A DNA stretch of 64,000 bases from Erwinia sp. (GTDB lineage Bacteria > Pseudomonadota > Gammaproteobacteria > Enterobacterales > Enterobacteriaceae): NCBI GenBank assembly GCA_964016415.1, contig OZ024666.1:1841310-1905309 (forward strand), written 5' to 3'. Of the stretch, positions 40,581-52,840 are shown in pieces. The notes beneath the pieces were generated by a model, which saw only the letters and a list, made by a program, of their open reading frames with translations, did not search any database and had not been told where the DNA came from. The position numbers and the translations under genes are program-made. Within the stretch, counting starts at the first letter, position 1. Every line of letters begins with the position of its first letter.

Positions 40581-42104
40581 ATGGCAAATATTATTACCTG
40601 TACCACCAAACATGGTCAGACCGTCCAGTATGTGGACGAAATTATCGGTTCGGGATCGATGAAAGATGTCTATTTTTCTCCCGATAAATCCTACGTTGTA
40701 GCATTTTATCAAAAAGAACAAAATGAACAGGCGCGTGAACGGATTGATATGATTACCGGTCGTTACCGGGAAAATATCTTCGAGCAGGTAGGGGGAGAAT
40801 ACTGGAAAAATCTCTTTTGCTGGCCCACCGGTGTTGTTGAACATGGAGGAAAGATTGGTATTGTTGTGCCAACGTACCAGAGCCATTTTTTCTTTAAATA
40901 CGGTTCTAAAAATGATGATTTCCTCGGTATTAAGGGAAGAGAAAAGGAAGGGAAATGGTTTGCCAGCGCAAATAACCAAAATAAATTTCTCGACCCACGT
41001 GAACGAGGTAATACCTTAAATTATCTTAAAATATGCCTGATGCTAACCCGTGCAGTCAGACGTATGCATGCCGCCGGATTATGCCACAGCGACCTCAGCT
41101 ACAAAAATGTCCTGATAGATCCTGAAGCGGGTAATGCCTGTATTATTGATGTTGACGGACTGGTTGTACCCGGCAAGTACCCTCCTGATGTGGTGGGCAC
41201 CCCTGATTTTATTGCACCTGAAGTGGTGAAAACCACCCATTTAGCCAAAACGGATCCGCTACGTATGCTGCCCAGTATAGCGACTGATCGTCATGCATTA
41301 TCCGTTTTAATTTATATGTATTTATTTTTCCGTCATCCATTACGCGGGGGAAAAATACACGACATTGATGATGAAGTGCGTGATGAGTCACTGGCAATGG
41401 GAGAACGTGCACTGTTTATTGAACACCCCAGTGACCATAGTAATGCCGTGAAAGTTAATCAAGTTTCGCCGTTTTCTCTGCCGTGGGCAGACCCCGAAAA
41501 GATCCCTTTCACCATTATGGGGCCTTACCTGACACCTCTTTTTGAACGGGCATTTATCACCGGATTACATGAGCCGACAAAACGGCCGACGGCAGATGAG
41601 TGGGAAAATGCCCTGGTGAAAACCGTTGACCTGATTCAGCCGTGCCAGAACAGTGCCTGTCAGCAAAAATGGTATGTATTTTCAGGAAAAACAAAACCAG
41701 CATGCCCTTATTGCCATACACCATTTACAGGAAAACTTCCGATTCTGAATTTTTATTCATCGCGTCAGTCAGGTCCATTCCGTCCTGATGATCATCGTCT
41801 TATGGTCTGGAATGGTCAGTCGCTTTACGCCTGGCACGTAAACCGCCTGATTGCCCCCAATGAAAGAACGCCTGCCGCTCAGAAAAAACGTGTTGGCTAT
41901 TTTGTCTTTCATCAGGATCAATGGTGGCTGGTCAATGAAAATATCAGTGGTCTGTTGTCATTACCCGATAAGCAACCCGTCAATATCGGTGATAAAATTG
42001 AACTCAAAGAAGGTACACAGTTTATTTTGTCGCAGGAAGAAGGCGGACGTTTAGTGGTTGTGCAACTGGTTGAGCCTGCTGCGTCAGGCAACTTTTCTGC
42101 CTGA
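40581..42104 (+). CDS. ter-associated Ser/Thr protein kinase with zinc ribbon
   Basis: 507-residue kinase-like protein. The N-lobe has the glycine loop IIGSGSMKDVYFS. The catalytic loop is LCHSDLSYKNVLID (HxD with Asn) and the DFG position reads IIDVDGLVV. A PDFIAPEVV segment corresponds to the APE motif. After the kinase domain a zinc ribbon is seen (CQNSACQQKW, CPYC), followed by a beta-rich region of about 100 residues that may be FHA-like. The frame reaches back to 40566, but the ATG at 40581 is the natural start (MANIITC). It is the last gene of the plus-strand ter operon and is intact. Confidence 0.85.
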   Translation: MANIITCTTKHGQTVQYVDEIIGSGSMKDVYFSPDKSYVVAFYQKEQNEQARERIDMITGRYRENIFEQVGGEYWKNLFCWPTGVVEHGGKIGIVVPTYQSHFFFKYGSKNDDFLGIKGREKEGKWFASANNQNKFLDPRERGNTLNYLKICLMLTRAVRRMHAAGLCHSDLSYKNVLIDPEAGNACIIDVDGLVVPGKYPPDVVGTPDFIAPEVVKTTHLAKTDPLRMLPSIATDRHALSVLIYMYLFFRHPLRGGKIHDIDDEVRDESLAMGERALFIEHPSDHSNAVKVNQVSPFSLPWADPEKIPFTIMGPYLTPLFERAFITGLHEPTKRPTADEWENALVKTVDLIQPCQNSACQQKWYVFSGKTKPACPYCHTPFTGKLPILNFYSSRQSGPFRPDDHRLMVWNGQSLYAWHVNRLIAPNERTPAAQKKRVGYFVFHQDQWWLVNENISGLLSLPDKQPVNIGDKIELKEGTQFILSQEEGGRLVVVQLVEPAASGNFSA

Positions 42105-42181
42105 CTCGCAGAGCAGCCGTAGCAGATAGTTTTCTGTCTGTTACGGCCCGCCAATTGTTGAATCTGATGCTGTGTTTAATT

Positions 42182-43095
42182 TCAGCCAGTGTGGGCCTTT
42201 TTTTTGTACCAACCATATACCCGAACAGAAAAACTGTTAATCACTAGCCCGGCCACAATCACCGCGATAGCAACCGCCTGCAGCCTTGAGACTTGCTCAT
42301 CAAGGATCACTGCCGCGCTGAACATACCTGCCACCGGCACCAGCAGAGTCATCGGTGCTACTTTAGCTGTCGGGTATTTACTCAGCAGTGTTCCCCAGAT
42401 CCCAAATCCTATCACCGTGCAGATTATTGCCAGATAAAACAGTGTTAGTGCTTCATGCCAGGTAAAATTTTTGAGACTGGTCATGATGGCAGGAGCCCCG
42501 TCAAACAGCAACGAGCAGGCAAAGAAGGGTACCACCGGAACAAAAGCACTCCACACCACTAATCGCATCGCCTCCACCGGGTAACGCCGCATGATGACTT
42601 TATTAGTAATATTACCTATCCCCCAGCACAGTGCGGCTGACAATGTCAGTATCAGCGTCAGTAACGTCATGTTCTGCCCTGTATGTGCGCTAACACTGGT
42701 TCGAGCCAGCAGGATCATGCCAGCAACCGCGACAATTAACCCCACGATATTACTGACATGCAATTTTTCACCCAGCAGAAGTGCACCAAATAACAGCGTG
42801 AAGAAAGCCTGAGTTTGTAAAATTAACGACGCCATACCGGCTGGCATACCAAGGTGAAGAGCCAGGAATAACAAGCCAAACTGTAAAAAGCTAATCGTCA
42901 GGCCGTAAGCGGCCAGCCAGCGCAACGGCACTGCGGACGACGGATAAACAGGCAAGCGGGGAAAGCAACAAACAGGAAACGCAATCCAGCCAGCAGAAAC
43001 GGCGGAATATCATGTAAACCCAGTTTGATCACTACAAAACCAACTCCCCAAATGGTGACGACAAGGAGGGCAAGAAACAGATCCTTTAGCGACAT
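42182..43095 (-). pseudogene. eamA: eamA-like DMT-superfamily exporter, one-base frameshift
   Basis: Drug/metabolite transporter family protein related to E. coli EamA (cysteine and O-acetylserine exporter), with ten predicted spans in two EamA repeats. The N-terminal frame starts MSLKDLFLALLVVTIWGVGF and leaves the family after FIRRP. The rest (AVPLRWLAAYGLTISFLQFG onward) is in the next frame. One base is missing around 42933-42936 (coding strand CCGCAG). Adding it gives 304 residues (E. coli 299). The 257-codon downstream frame keeps most spans but has no good start of its own. Confidence 0.85.
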
Positions 43096-43401
43096 AGTAG
43101 CCTGCTTTACAGTGTGTGATGAGAGGAGCTAATACTCTGCCACAAGAGCAGTAAGCATAACGTTGAAACGACAGTGTCAAGCTAACAGAAAAACTGCCGC
43201 TGGAGAATCATCCTGCGGATGTCATTCTAATTTCCTATGTTTGTATCCTCTGACTCTCATCAGCTGAGGAAATAAAAACAATATGTAACCCTGTTTCAGG
43301 TCAGCATCGCTCAATAATAAAAAGCAAACAAAACTACCACATCTATACTTAGCTTGATGGTGTTATCTGACAGCAAGCGCAAATTGAAACAGGACAGGAA
43401 T
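43096..43401. other. Intergenic region between eamA and kup (divergent)
   Basis: About 300 bases holding the promoters of two divergent genes. No gene is seen. The kup ribosome binding site AGGACAGGA lies directly before the ATG at 43402. Confidence 0.55.
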
Positions 43402-45270
43402 ATGGCTATTCATGAGAAGCAATCTCTTCCGGCAGGTATGCTGGCCGCGGCTGGGATTGTTTTTGGCGACATCGGTACCAGCCCGCTGTATACGCTGAAA
43501 GAGTGTTTATCAATTATTCCAGAAAATGGCCCTCCGACCGGCGCGATAATGGGATTTTTGTCACTGATTTTTTGGGCGATAACCCTGGTTGTCACCGTTA
43601 AATATGTCTGCTTTGTCATGCGAGCTGACCACGATGGTGAGGGTGGCATACTAACGCTGATGTCACTTGCCCGTCAGCATGTGTCATCGCATATCGGCCA
43701 TATCATCATTTTTGCTGGCCTGACTGGCGGGGCATTTTTTTATGGCGACGGTATCATTACTCCGGCCATTTCGGTGCTTTCGGCTGTCGAAGGTATTGAA
43801 ATTGTCGCACCGGCTCTGGAACCCTTTATTGTGCCATTAGCCGTGATGATTCTGACTTTTTTGTTTATCATTCAGAAATACGGTACAGAAAAAGTCAGTC
43901 GGATATTTGGTCCGGTGATACTGGTATGGTTTTTGACACTGGCTTTGCTCGGTATCCGCGGTATTTTAATGAATCCCACCGTTTTACGAGCCCTCAGTCC
44001 CTACTGGGCAATTAAGTTTTTACTGAATAATCGCGCACTCTCTTTTGCCGCCTTAGGCATGGTGGTGCTGGCAATAACTGGTGCAGAAGCACTGTATGCA
44101 GATATGGGGCATCTGGGCAAAAGACCCATCCGTTTTGCCTGGCTGATAATGGCTATGCCGGCACTGGTGTTAAACTATTTTGGTCAGGGTGCATTAGTTC
44201 TCACAGATCCCACCGCGCTGAAAAATCCCTTTTACATCCTCGCACCCGCCTGGGGACAAGTACCACTGATTATCCTCTCTACACTGGCGACGGTGATCGC
44301 TGCACAATCGGTTATCACGGGTGTTTATACCCTGACGCATCAGGCCATCCGTCAGGGCTTTCTTCCTCCTATGCGTGTGGTGTTCACTTCAGCTACCGAG
44401 GCGGGACAAATCTATATTCCAGTCGTTAACTGGCTACTTTTTGTCGCGGTATCTATAGTGATACTGGCATTTCGTCACTCATCGGCTCTTTCATCCGCTT
44501 ACGGTATCGTAGTGACAGGGACGATGGTGCTTACCGCGTTCTTACTTTGTGTTGTGGCGCTACGCAACTGGAAATGGCCCGTGCCGCTGGGATTACTTTT
44601 TTTACTCGCCATGTTGGTGATTGATGTTCCTCTCTTCGCTGCCAATTTGCTGAAGTTATTTTCCGGCGGTTGGGTACCGGTGCTGCTTGCACTCAGTCTG
44701 CTGTTTTTGATGTACATCTGGTATGCGGAAAAGACCAATTTGATTAAAAACTTGAGTAATGATCCGGCGAAATTGATGGCTTTTATCACCCCCCGGGAGA
44801 GTAACCCTCCCGGGCGCTCTCCCGGCACAGCAATATTTCTTTCCCGCAAAGAGAATGAGATCCCGCAAGCTCTGTTACATAACCTGAAGCATAACCGCGT
44901 GTTGCATGAGCGTGTGGTTTTATTGCATATACGTACCGTTGATAAACCACGTGTTTACAATCAGAAGCGAATTACCCTGCAACAACTCTCACCCTCATTC
45001 TGGCAAGTGACAGCGGAGTATGGCTGGCATGAAATACCTTCAATGGGAAACATTCTGCATCTGTGCGGACTGGAAGGGTTTGGTTGTACTGTTGAAGAGG
45101 CGTCATTTTTCACCTCTCACGAAACCTTAATCATGAAAAAACGCCATGGGCTGAGCAGGCTGGAGGGGATCATTTTCCTTTTTTTACAACGCAATGCGCT
45201 GCGTGCAGATGAACAATTCATGATACCGCCTAATCGGGTCATAGAACTCGGCGGACAGAAAGAGTTTTAA
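43402..45270 (+). CDS. kup: Kup-family low-affinity potassium transporter
   Basis: Constitutive K+ uptake system of the KUP/HAK/KT family, probably proton-coupled. The 622 residues equal E. coli Kup. The first half holds about 12 spans with the signatures GIVFGDIGTSPLYTL and ADHDGEGGILTLMSL. Further conserved parts are GGAFFYGDGIITPAISVLS and TGAEALYADMGHLGKRPIR. The cytosolic C-terminal domain ends NRVIELGGQKEF, like E. coli. Identity to E. coli is clear but not high, so it may be a second Kup paralogue. The start at 43402 is preferred over the upstream ATG at 43354. It is followed by a strong terminator. Confidence 0.93.
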   Translation: MAIHEKQSLPAGMLAAAGIVFGDIGTSPLYTLKECLSIIPENGPPTGAIMGFLSLIFWAITLVVTVKYVCFVMRADHDGEGGILTLMSLARQHVSSHIGHIIIFAGLTGGAFFYGDGIITPAISVLSAVEGIEIVAPALEPFIVPLAVMILTFLFIIQKYGTEKVSRIFGPVILVWFLTLALLGIRGILMNPTVLRALSPYWAIKFLLNNRALSFAALGMVVLAITGAEALYADMGHLGKRPIRFAWLIMAMPALVLNYFGQGALVLTDPTALKNPFYILAPAWGQVPLIILSTLATVIAAQSVITGVYTLTHQAIRQGFLPPMRVVFTSATEAGQIYIPVVNWLLFVAVSIVILAFRHSSALSSAYGIVVTGTMVLTAFLLCVVALRNWKWPVPLGLLFLLAMLVIDVPLFAANLLKLFSGGWVPVLLALSLLFLMYIWYAEKTNLIKNLSNDPAKLMAFITPRESNPPGRSPGTAIFLSRKENEIPQALLHNLKHNRVLHERVVLLHIRTVDKPRVYNQKRITLQQLSPSFWQVTAEYGWHEIPSMGNILHLCGLEGFGCTVEEASFFTSHETLIMKKRHGLSRLEGIIFLFLQRNALRADEQFMIPPNRVIELGGQKEF

Positions 45271-45298
45271 TGGAAAAACAGGGACTCTGCGACAGCAC

Positions 45299-45334
45299 CC
45301 TGTATCCTCCCCCCGGGAGGATACAGGATTTTTT
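45299..45334 (+). terminator. Rho-independent terminator of kup
   Basis: CCTGTATCCTCCC and GGGAGGATACAGG form a 13-bp perfect stem (45299-45327) with a very short CC loop, followed by A and six T (45328-45334). It lies 28 bases after the kup stop and also faces the SDR gene end on the other strand. Confidence 0.9.
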
Positions 45335-46009
45335 CTCTGTCAGGCAAAACCGCCATTAACACGAAGAACCTGACCGTTTACCCAGTGGCCCTTTTCGCTG
45401 GCAAGAAAGGCGACAGCCTCACTGATATCCGCCGGCGTACCAAGACGCTCCAGCGGTGACATTGCTGCCAGTGCTTCAACCTGCTGCGCGCTCTTTCCAT
45501 CCATAAACAGATCGGTTGCTGTTGGGCCTGGTGCCACAGCATTAACAGTAATATCACGACCACGCAACTCATTGGCCATTACTTTAACCAGCCCTTCGAC
45601 TGCCAGTTTAGATGCTATGTATGGCCCATAACCAGGCAGTGATTTTGCTATCACACTGGTTGAAAGTGCAATAATAGCCCCTCCTTTCTGCAATACCGAT
45701 CCGGCCTCTGCCATCATCAGAAAAGGGCTTCGGGTATTAATCTTCATCATAGTATCAAACGCCGCAATGCTGTCGCTGTTGATCGGTGCCATCTGCATTA
45801 CACCAGCATTGATCACCACAGTATCCACCTTGCCGAAGTGGTTGATGGCCGCAGAAAAGAGATTCTTCACCGCTGTTTCCTGTGACAGGTCTCCCGATAA
45901 CAGCACTGTTTTTGCGCCAATACTGGCAACTTGTTCATGTAGTGGCACACTGAATTTGGCCACCTGAGCAGAGGTGATATGCTCACCTCAACATCTTATA
46001 GGTGAACCA

Positions 46010-47175
<1,166 letters not shown>

Positions 47176-47605
47176 CCACTACATCAGAAACGGCCTGAGC
47201 TGCCTGATGATCAGCACCATAAGCCAGCACCAGATGGTAACCCTCTCTGGCAAGTTTTAAGGCGATTTCTCTGCCGATGCCTTTACTGGCACCCGTGACG
47301 ATAGCTACCGGGGATGAGGCTTGAGACATGATGGTTCTCCTGCTAGGGGTCGGGTTGGGATACTCAAAAAAACTGACTCACTTAGTTATTCCACAGTATA
47401 GCTGACAATATTGGTGTGGTTAGAGGCCTCCCTTTTTACATATAAACATACCAGAACACGGTAAAACGTCCCTATAGCTCATTCGAAATGCGATTTAAAT
47501 TGATTAGTAGTAACGAGTTTTGGCTACCACTGACTGTGACAGAGCATGTTAGAATAAGCGCACAGTCATATCCAGTTATCCTGAAAGGCGAATAAAAGGG
47601 AAAAA

Positions 47606-48358
47606 ATGCGTATATTTATCATTAACCTGGAACGTTCTGTTGAGAGGAAAACAGCACTGGAAGCACGCTGTCAGGCGCTGGGACTCAGCGTAGAGTTTAT
47701 CCCGGCGATTGACGGCCGTCAGTTGAATGAAGAAGAAATCAAAAATACCGCGCAGGCTGTCAATTATGCTTTTCTTCCCGGGGAAATCGGCTGTGCGCTG
47801 AGTCACCAACTCATTTATAAAAAAATGATCAGGGAGAACATCACTCAGGCATTGATACTAGAAGATGATGTAATCCTTCCGGATGATCTTGCTGAATTGT
47901 TAGCCACATTACCTGCCTGCCCACCGCAACCATCGGTACGACTGTTAAGCCGGGTCAACAAATACTACCGTTCCCCCTGCCACGTAACAAAAACATATGC
48001 CATTAATAAAGTGTACAGCGCCACAACCGCTCATAGCTATATAATCAATCTCGCCGCAGCAGAAAACCTGCTTGAGGCTCTCTTTCCTGTTTGGATGACG
48101 GCTGATAAATGGATGTTATTTGCGGACTATACTTCACTACGGGTTGACGCTGTAATCCCTGCGCCAATCAAATTGGCTCCGAGCGCATCTGATTCGACAA
48201 TCAATGCGAAAAAAGACGATATCATCACCAAAAAGACCAAAAAAGAAATCTGGCAGAAGCTGATGAAAAAACGTCCATTGATAGCGAAAATCAGAGAGAA
48301 AATACGCCGGGGACTACATCCTTTATTTAATAAGATAGTCGATCAGGGGAAGGAATAG
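47606..48358 (+). CDS. Glycosyltransferase family 25 protein
   Basis: LPS-type galactosyl/glucosyltransferase of family GT25, 250 residues. Family features are the N-terminal IFIINLERSVERK, the PAIDGR segment, GEIGCALSHQLIYKKMI and the DxD-like LILEDDVILP near residue 90. The C-terminus is basic and helical (KKRPLIAKIREKIRRGL), suggesting membrane association. A Shine-Dalgarno AAGGG precedes the ATG. Its stop codon lies within a hexanucleotide repeat. A decayed partial duplicate follows. It may modify surface polysaccharide, possibly linked to the neighbouring prophage. Confidence 0.88.
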   Translation: MRIFIINLERSVERKTALEARCQALGLSVEFIPAIDGRQLNEEEIKNTAQAVNYAFLPGEIGCALSHQLIYKKMIRENITQALILEDDVILPDDLAELLATLPACPPQPSVRLLSRVNKYYRSPCHVTKTYAINKVYSATTAHSYIINLAAAENLLEALFPVWMTADKWMLFADYTSLRVDAVIPAPIKLAPSASDSTINAKKDDIITKKTKKEIWQKLMKKRPLIAKIREKIRRGLHPLFNKIVDQGKE

Positions 48359-48373
48359 GAATAGGAATAGGAA
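48351..48373. repeat. Hexanucleotide tandem repeat AGGAAT
   Basis: AGGAAT is repeated three times and followed by AGGAA (48351-48373), overlapping the end of the GT25 gene including its TAG stop. The repeat is followed directly by ATG (48374), a 12-codon frame of no known function. The purine-rich unit also looks like repeated Shine-Dalgarno sequences. Confidence 0.85.
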
Positions 48374-48524
48374 ATGAGTTGTATTAATGGAATACTTAAT
48401 TATGATGAATAAAATTAATCATTTGATAATAAAAGGTTTTTGTATTATTTTCCAATCTTTATACGAAACACGAGGTAACTCTCGCACTTCATACTGATAA
48501 CCATTTTATCAATACCTTCGGTAT

Positions 48525-48834
48525 TGATTCTAAGTCGGGAAGATAAATATCACCGTTTCCCCCGTCATTAGCTGAAAGATAATGATATCTGTCGATGATA
48601 GTGTGCAGTGTGACAACTGCTCATAGCTATATTATGAACCTTCCTGCAGTAGAGAATCTGCTACAGGCTCTCTTTCCCGTCCGGATGACGTCTGATAATA
48701 AGAAATGAATCTGGGGCCCTTGATGAAACAGCGCCCCATTAAATTAAGACTCGGTCAACACATCAAACGCAAGCTGTTACCATCATTTATCAAAGTGATT
48801 GTTCAAGGCACAGGATGGAAATCTGCGGAGAATA
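48525..48834 (+). pseudogene. Decayed partial copy of the GT25 glycosyltransferase gene
   Basis: Sequence from about 48525 matches the second half of the preceding GT25 gene (compare GTGCAGTGTGACAACTGCTC at 48602 with the segment near 48014, and CTCTTTCCCGTCCGGATGAC with that near 48080). It has small gaps and stops. The last part still encodes a related basic tail (MKQRPIKLRLGQHIKRK). It is a degenerate tandem duplicate. Confidence 0.75.
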
Positions 48835-48908
48835 GGTCCGGAGGTTTATTTACGCCAAAGATAAATACCTCCAGTATTTTGAGGTTGCTTAACTCGACGA
48901 TAAAGGCA

Positions 48909-49511
48909 TCACAATGCAGGTTTCTTCGGCCAGATGATATCAGGTGCAACATCTAATGTAAGAGAAGTCACTGCATCGATATAATCCAGCACTTTATTCA
49001 GTTTTTCCAATTCAACAGACGTTAATGTTCTTCCGGCCTGCAGTTTTAGCTGAATGATGTTTATTGCTGCAAGGGCTTCATCGATCAAAGATTGTTGCTT
49101 TTCCCAAGCTTGCCTGATGATAGCAATATGGGCAGCCTCATTATCGGTTATCCAGCAACTACCATTCCATACGTCATAAGGTGTCGCTGGTGCCTGTATC
49201 GTTACATTTTCCGAATAAGGACCGGACTGAGTAACAGTGACAGTCTGCCCGGAGACCACATCATAAACAATCTCCCCCCGATGATCTTCCTGATACTCCC
49301 AGCCTTGATTATCAATTGTTCGACACAGGACAAATCCTTCTTTATCCTGCGGCGGCTTGTCAATGCAGGCATTCGCAGGTAAGCCAACACCAATTGCTAA
49401 ATACTCATCCGTTGCACCTGTATATTCACGACTCGTTGAATCATAATTAAAGACGGTGACTTTTCCTGCGTCACTGGCGAATCCTTCGTCATTCAATATC
49501 GCTACATTCAT
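48909..49511 (-). CDS. Phage tail fibre assembly protein
   Basis: 200-residue Tfa/caudovirus tail-fibre assembly family protein, a chaperone for the distal tail fibre. The C-terminal half has the typical helical pattern (AAHIAIIRQAWEKQQSLIDEALAAI, LQAGRTLTSVELEKLNKVLDYIDAV). It ends in an aromatic/proline segment (IIWPKKP). Its start overlaps the stop of the collar-domain gene by one base. It belongs to the prophage remnant. Confidence 0.85.
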   Translation of the reverse strand: MNVAILNDEGFASDAGKVTVFNYDSTSREYTGATDEYLAIGVGLPANACIDKPPQDKEGFVLCRTIDNQGWEYQEDHRGEIVYDVVSGQTVTVTQSGPYSENVTIQAPATPYDVWNGSCWITDNEAAHIAIIRQAWEKQQSLIDEALAAINIIQLKLQAGRTLTSVELEKLNKVLDYIDAVTSLTLDVAPDIIWPKKPAL

Positions 49512-50173
49512 TATGCTGCCCTCACGATATGATTAAAGGCAATATTGCGGGGACGGGTTTCATTACCGCCACTATCTAACGAATTCGGCCAGGCATCAGT
49601 AGAGGTTGAATCACCAGCAGCAGCATTCTGGTAATTTAAATCTGTAGAGCCATTTACCGGACATCCATGATTGTGTTTTCTGAACTCATCACTTTGATAG
49701 CTCAGTATCTGACGCCCGGCATCAACTCCTCGGCCATCATCCCAGCCACGTATAAACTCACCACGTAAATCAGGTAAAACACCTGATGGATAAGCACGGG
49801 CCAGCAGAGGATAAGCCGTCTTATCGAAACTGGCGCCATTACACTTCAACCACCCAACCGGAGGAATGGCTGCAGGCCACGGCATTGGAACACCAGCAGG
49901 TACTGAGCCATTAACCACAGACTGACGTAATGCTGTTAAAAATGAAGTGCGGTCACCGTTATCGATCATGTCCTGAGCAAGGGTGTCACCGATAAATTGT
50001 GCAACGCAGGAAGCTACAAAACTACTCTGTCGCAGTGCCTTATTAATCTGTGCGCTGGAGGCTTTTCCTGACTGGAACCCGGTCGAAGTGACAGGCAGTG
50101 TTTCCCACTCACTCTGTGGAGTGACATTGGCATTAACTGCCGTTGCAAACGCTTTAAATTCATTCTTAGCCAT
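49511..50173 (-). CDS. Phage tail fibre/collar-domain protein
   Basis: 220 residues from MAKNEFKAFA (the longer frame adds six codons, but the TAATG overlap with the upstream gene supports this start). The middle and C-terminal part carry the tail-collar domain pattern GVPMPWPAAIPPVGWLKCNG, PDLRGEFIRGWDDGRG and HNHGCPVNG. It is a short host-recognition fibre protein, and the gene downstream is its assembly chaperone. Confidence 0.88.
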   Translation of the reverse strand: MAKNEFKAFATAVNANVTPQSEWETLPVTSTGFQSGKASSAQINKALRQSSFVASCVAQFIGDTLAQDMIDNGDRTSFLTALRQSVVNGSVPAGVPMPWPAAIPPVGWLKCNGASFDKTAYPLLARAYPSGVLPDLRGEFIRGWDDGRGVDAGRQILSYQSDEFRKHNHGCPVNGSTDLNYQNAAAGDSTSTDAWPNSLDSGGNETRPRNIAFNHIVRAA

Positions 50174-50853
50174 TATAATTTTCTCTCCCATGCTCCGGTG
50201 TCAAATCCACCCATATATTTATTCTCTATATCAAAACTGAAGAAACGACTCCCCGTTGACGGGGTTTCTATCGAAGGATAAGTAATATCCCCGGCCCAAA
50301 CTCCCGCCGCTTTCACCGTCAGATATCCCTGACGAATCGCAGCGATTAATTCCAGCGACACACTGGCAAGATCCGTATCAGGAAATACCCATACTGATAG
50401 CGTCATATTCTGATTATCCACAATCTGCATCGACAACCCCGATCCTGCCAATGCCGTATCAAGAATGGCAGGCAAGGTCGCGTTTTGACCGTTCCAGTGG
50501 TTGATCGCAATTTTGGCTTTTAAAATAACGCGGTAAACTTCATCACTAAGACGTGTAAAACCTTCGTCTGCGTCATAACGCCCCTGCCATACCCCCTGAT
50601 CAAAACCAATATTTTCCTCGTCGTAAGCAAAATAGATGCCCCTCAGAGGTTCGCTGACAACCCGACTGCGGCCAATCCACAATCCCAGAATATCGAGTTG
50701 CTGACCGATTGCAGTATCAATATCGAACGCCTGACTCAGGTGGTCAGTGGCCTGAGAAGTTTCACTCAATGAACGTGTGGAAAGGTCAACATGACTGACA
50801 AACCTGGGGCTTCCGGCATGATAATTAGTGATCAGATTGATATATCGCGTCAT
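50173..50853 (-). CDS. Phage tail protein, DUF2612-like
   Basis: 226-residue structural protein of the tail/baseplate end of the prophage. It shows the pattern FDIDTAIGQQLDILGLWIGRSR, GIYFAYDEENIGFDQGVWQGRYD and YRVILKAKIAINHWNGQ that is typical of DUF2612 tail proteins. It is the first remaining structural gene next to IS copy 3. The baseplate and tail genes expected upstream are missing, so it is a survivor of a deletion. Confidence 0.75.
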   Translation of the reverse strand: MTRYINLITNYHAGSPRFVSHVDLSTRSLSETSQATDHLSQAFDIDTAIGQQLDILGLWIGRSRVVSEPLRGIYFAYDEENIGFDQGVWQGRYDADEGFTRLSDEVYRVILKAKIAINHWNGQNATLPAILDTALAGSGLSMQIVDNQNMTLSVWVFPDTDLASVSLELIAAIRQGYLTVKAAGVWAGDITYPSIETPSTGSRFFSFDIENKYMGGFDTGAWERKL

Positions 50854-50959
50854 TCCGCCACCTTAATCGTTATGTTGTCGGTATGACTGTAGTGGCACAC
50901 TGAATTTGGCCACCTGAGCAGAGGTGATATGCTCACCTCAACATCTTATAGGTGAACCA

Positions 50960-52125
<1,166 letters not shown>

Positions 52126-52133
52126 CCACTACA

Positions 52134-52528
52134 CCCGGAAGTATCTTTCCTTGTTGCTGATTCCAGCGAGGAAACTCGCTGGCTGCGGCTTGTATTTTGC
52201 CACTGTTAATCTGCCGCAGAAGTGTTGAAGTACTCAGTGCACGCAGGCCAAGGTTGTAAGCAAAACTAACCAGCGCATCAAACTGTTGTGGGCTGACAGG
52301 TACTTTGAGTAGTCGGGATACCCCCTGTTCATACTGCACCAAACCGCACTTCAGCAACCGCTCTGCGGTATCCTGTGTGATTATCATCCCGGCACCAATC
52401 GGCTTGCCATCGACAGGTTGTGTCCAGCCATAACCAATGGTCCAGACCCCTCCGGGATCCTGATAAGATGTCAGTCGACAGCCTTCAAATTTTTTAATAA
52501 AGGAAATGCCTTTACTGCTTACCTGCAT
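52134..52528 (-). pseudogene. Phage endolysin (T4-type lysozyme), C-terminus lost at IS copy 3
   Basis: Muramidase of the phage lysozyme family (GH24). The catalytic triad E15-x8-D24-x5-T30 is seen in KKFEGCRLTSYQDPGGVWTIG. The frame passes QQFDALVSFAYNLGLRALSTSTLL and ends after GKILPG at the IS boundary. The family usually continues about 20-25 residues (a RRR/E-rich end). Without a signal or SAR segment it would depend on a holin; a lambda-type holin gene is found at 54244-54561. Confidence 0.87.
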
Positions 52529-52840
52529 AGAAACCCTCCATATTCAGCCCTGTCCCTGATAAGTCAGTATTGACAAAGACGAGAGCACGGTGAAATTTAG
52601 CAGTGAGGTGAAAACGAATCAGAAAGTGAGTGTCAGCTCAGAATAAAATGTGACACTCACTCTTGGTGTGTGATTAAACCGGGGATCAGCGATAACTAAA
52701 AAAGAGAATGGGATCGTCATCACTGACTCACCGGTTGTTCAGATTAACTCGCCTGTTGTTCAGATTAACTCGCCTGTTACCAGAGCGACGTCTCGAGGAA
52801 ACGACACTAATGCACGAGTATCTTGCTTGTTAAGTACTCC
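52529..52840. other. Intergenic region between levansucrase and endolysin, with hairpin and repeat
   Basis: No gene. An 11-bp perfect stem AGTGAGTGTCA (52625-52635)/TGACACTCACT (52651-52661) may end the levansucrase transcript. A 21-bp direct repeat is described separately. Confidence 0.6.
52734..52775. repeat. Two tandem 21-bp direct repeats
   Basis: GTTGTTCAGATTAACTCGCC plus T occurs twice in a row (52734-52754 and 52755-52775) without mismatch, about 65 bases after the levansucrase stop. The function is unknown; it could be slippage duplication. Confidence 0.85.

Noticed and set aside
52734..52775. CRISPR-like repeat
   Set aside because: Only two directly adjacent 21-bp units without spacers; no cas genes in the window.
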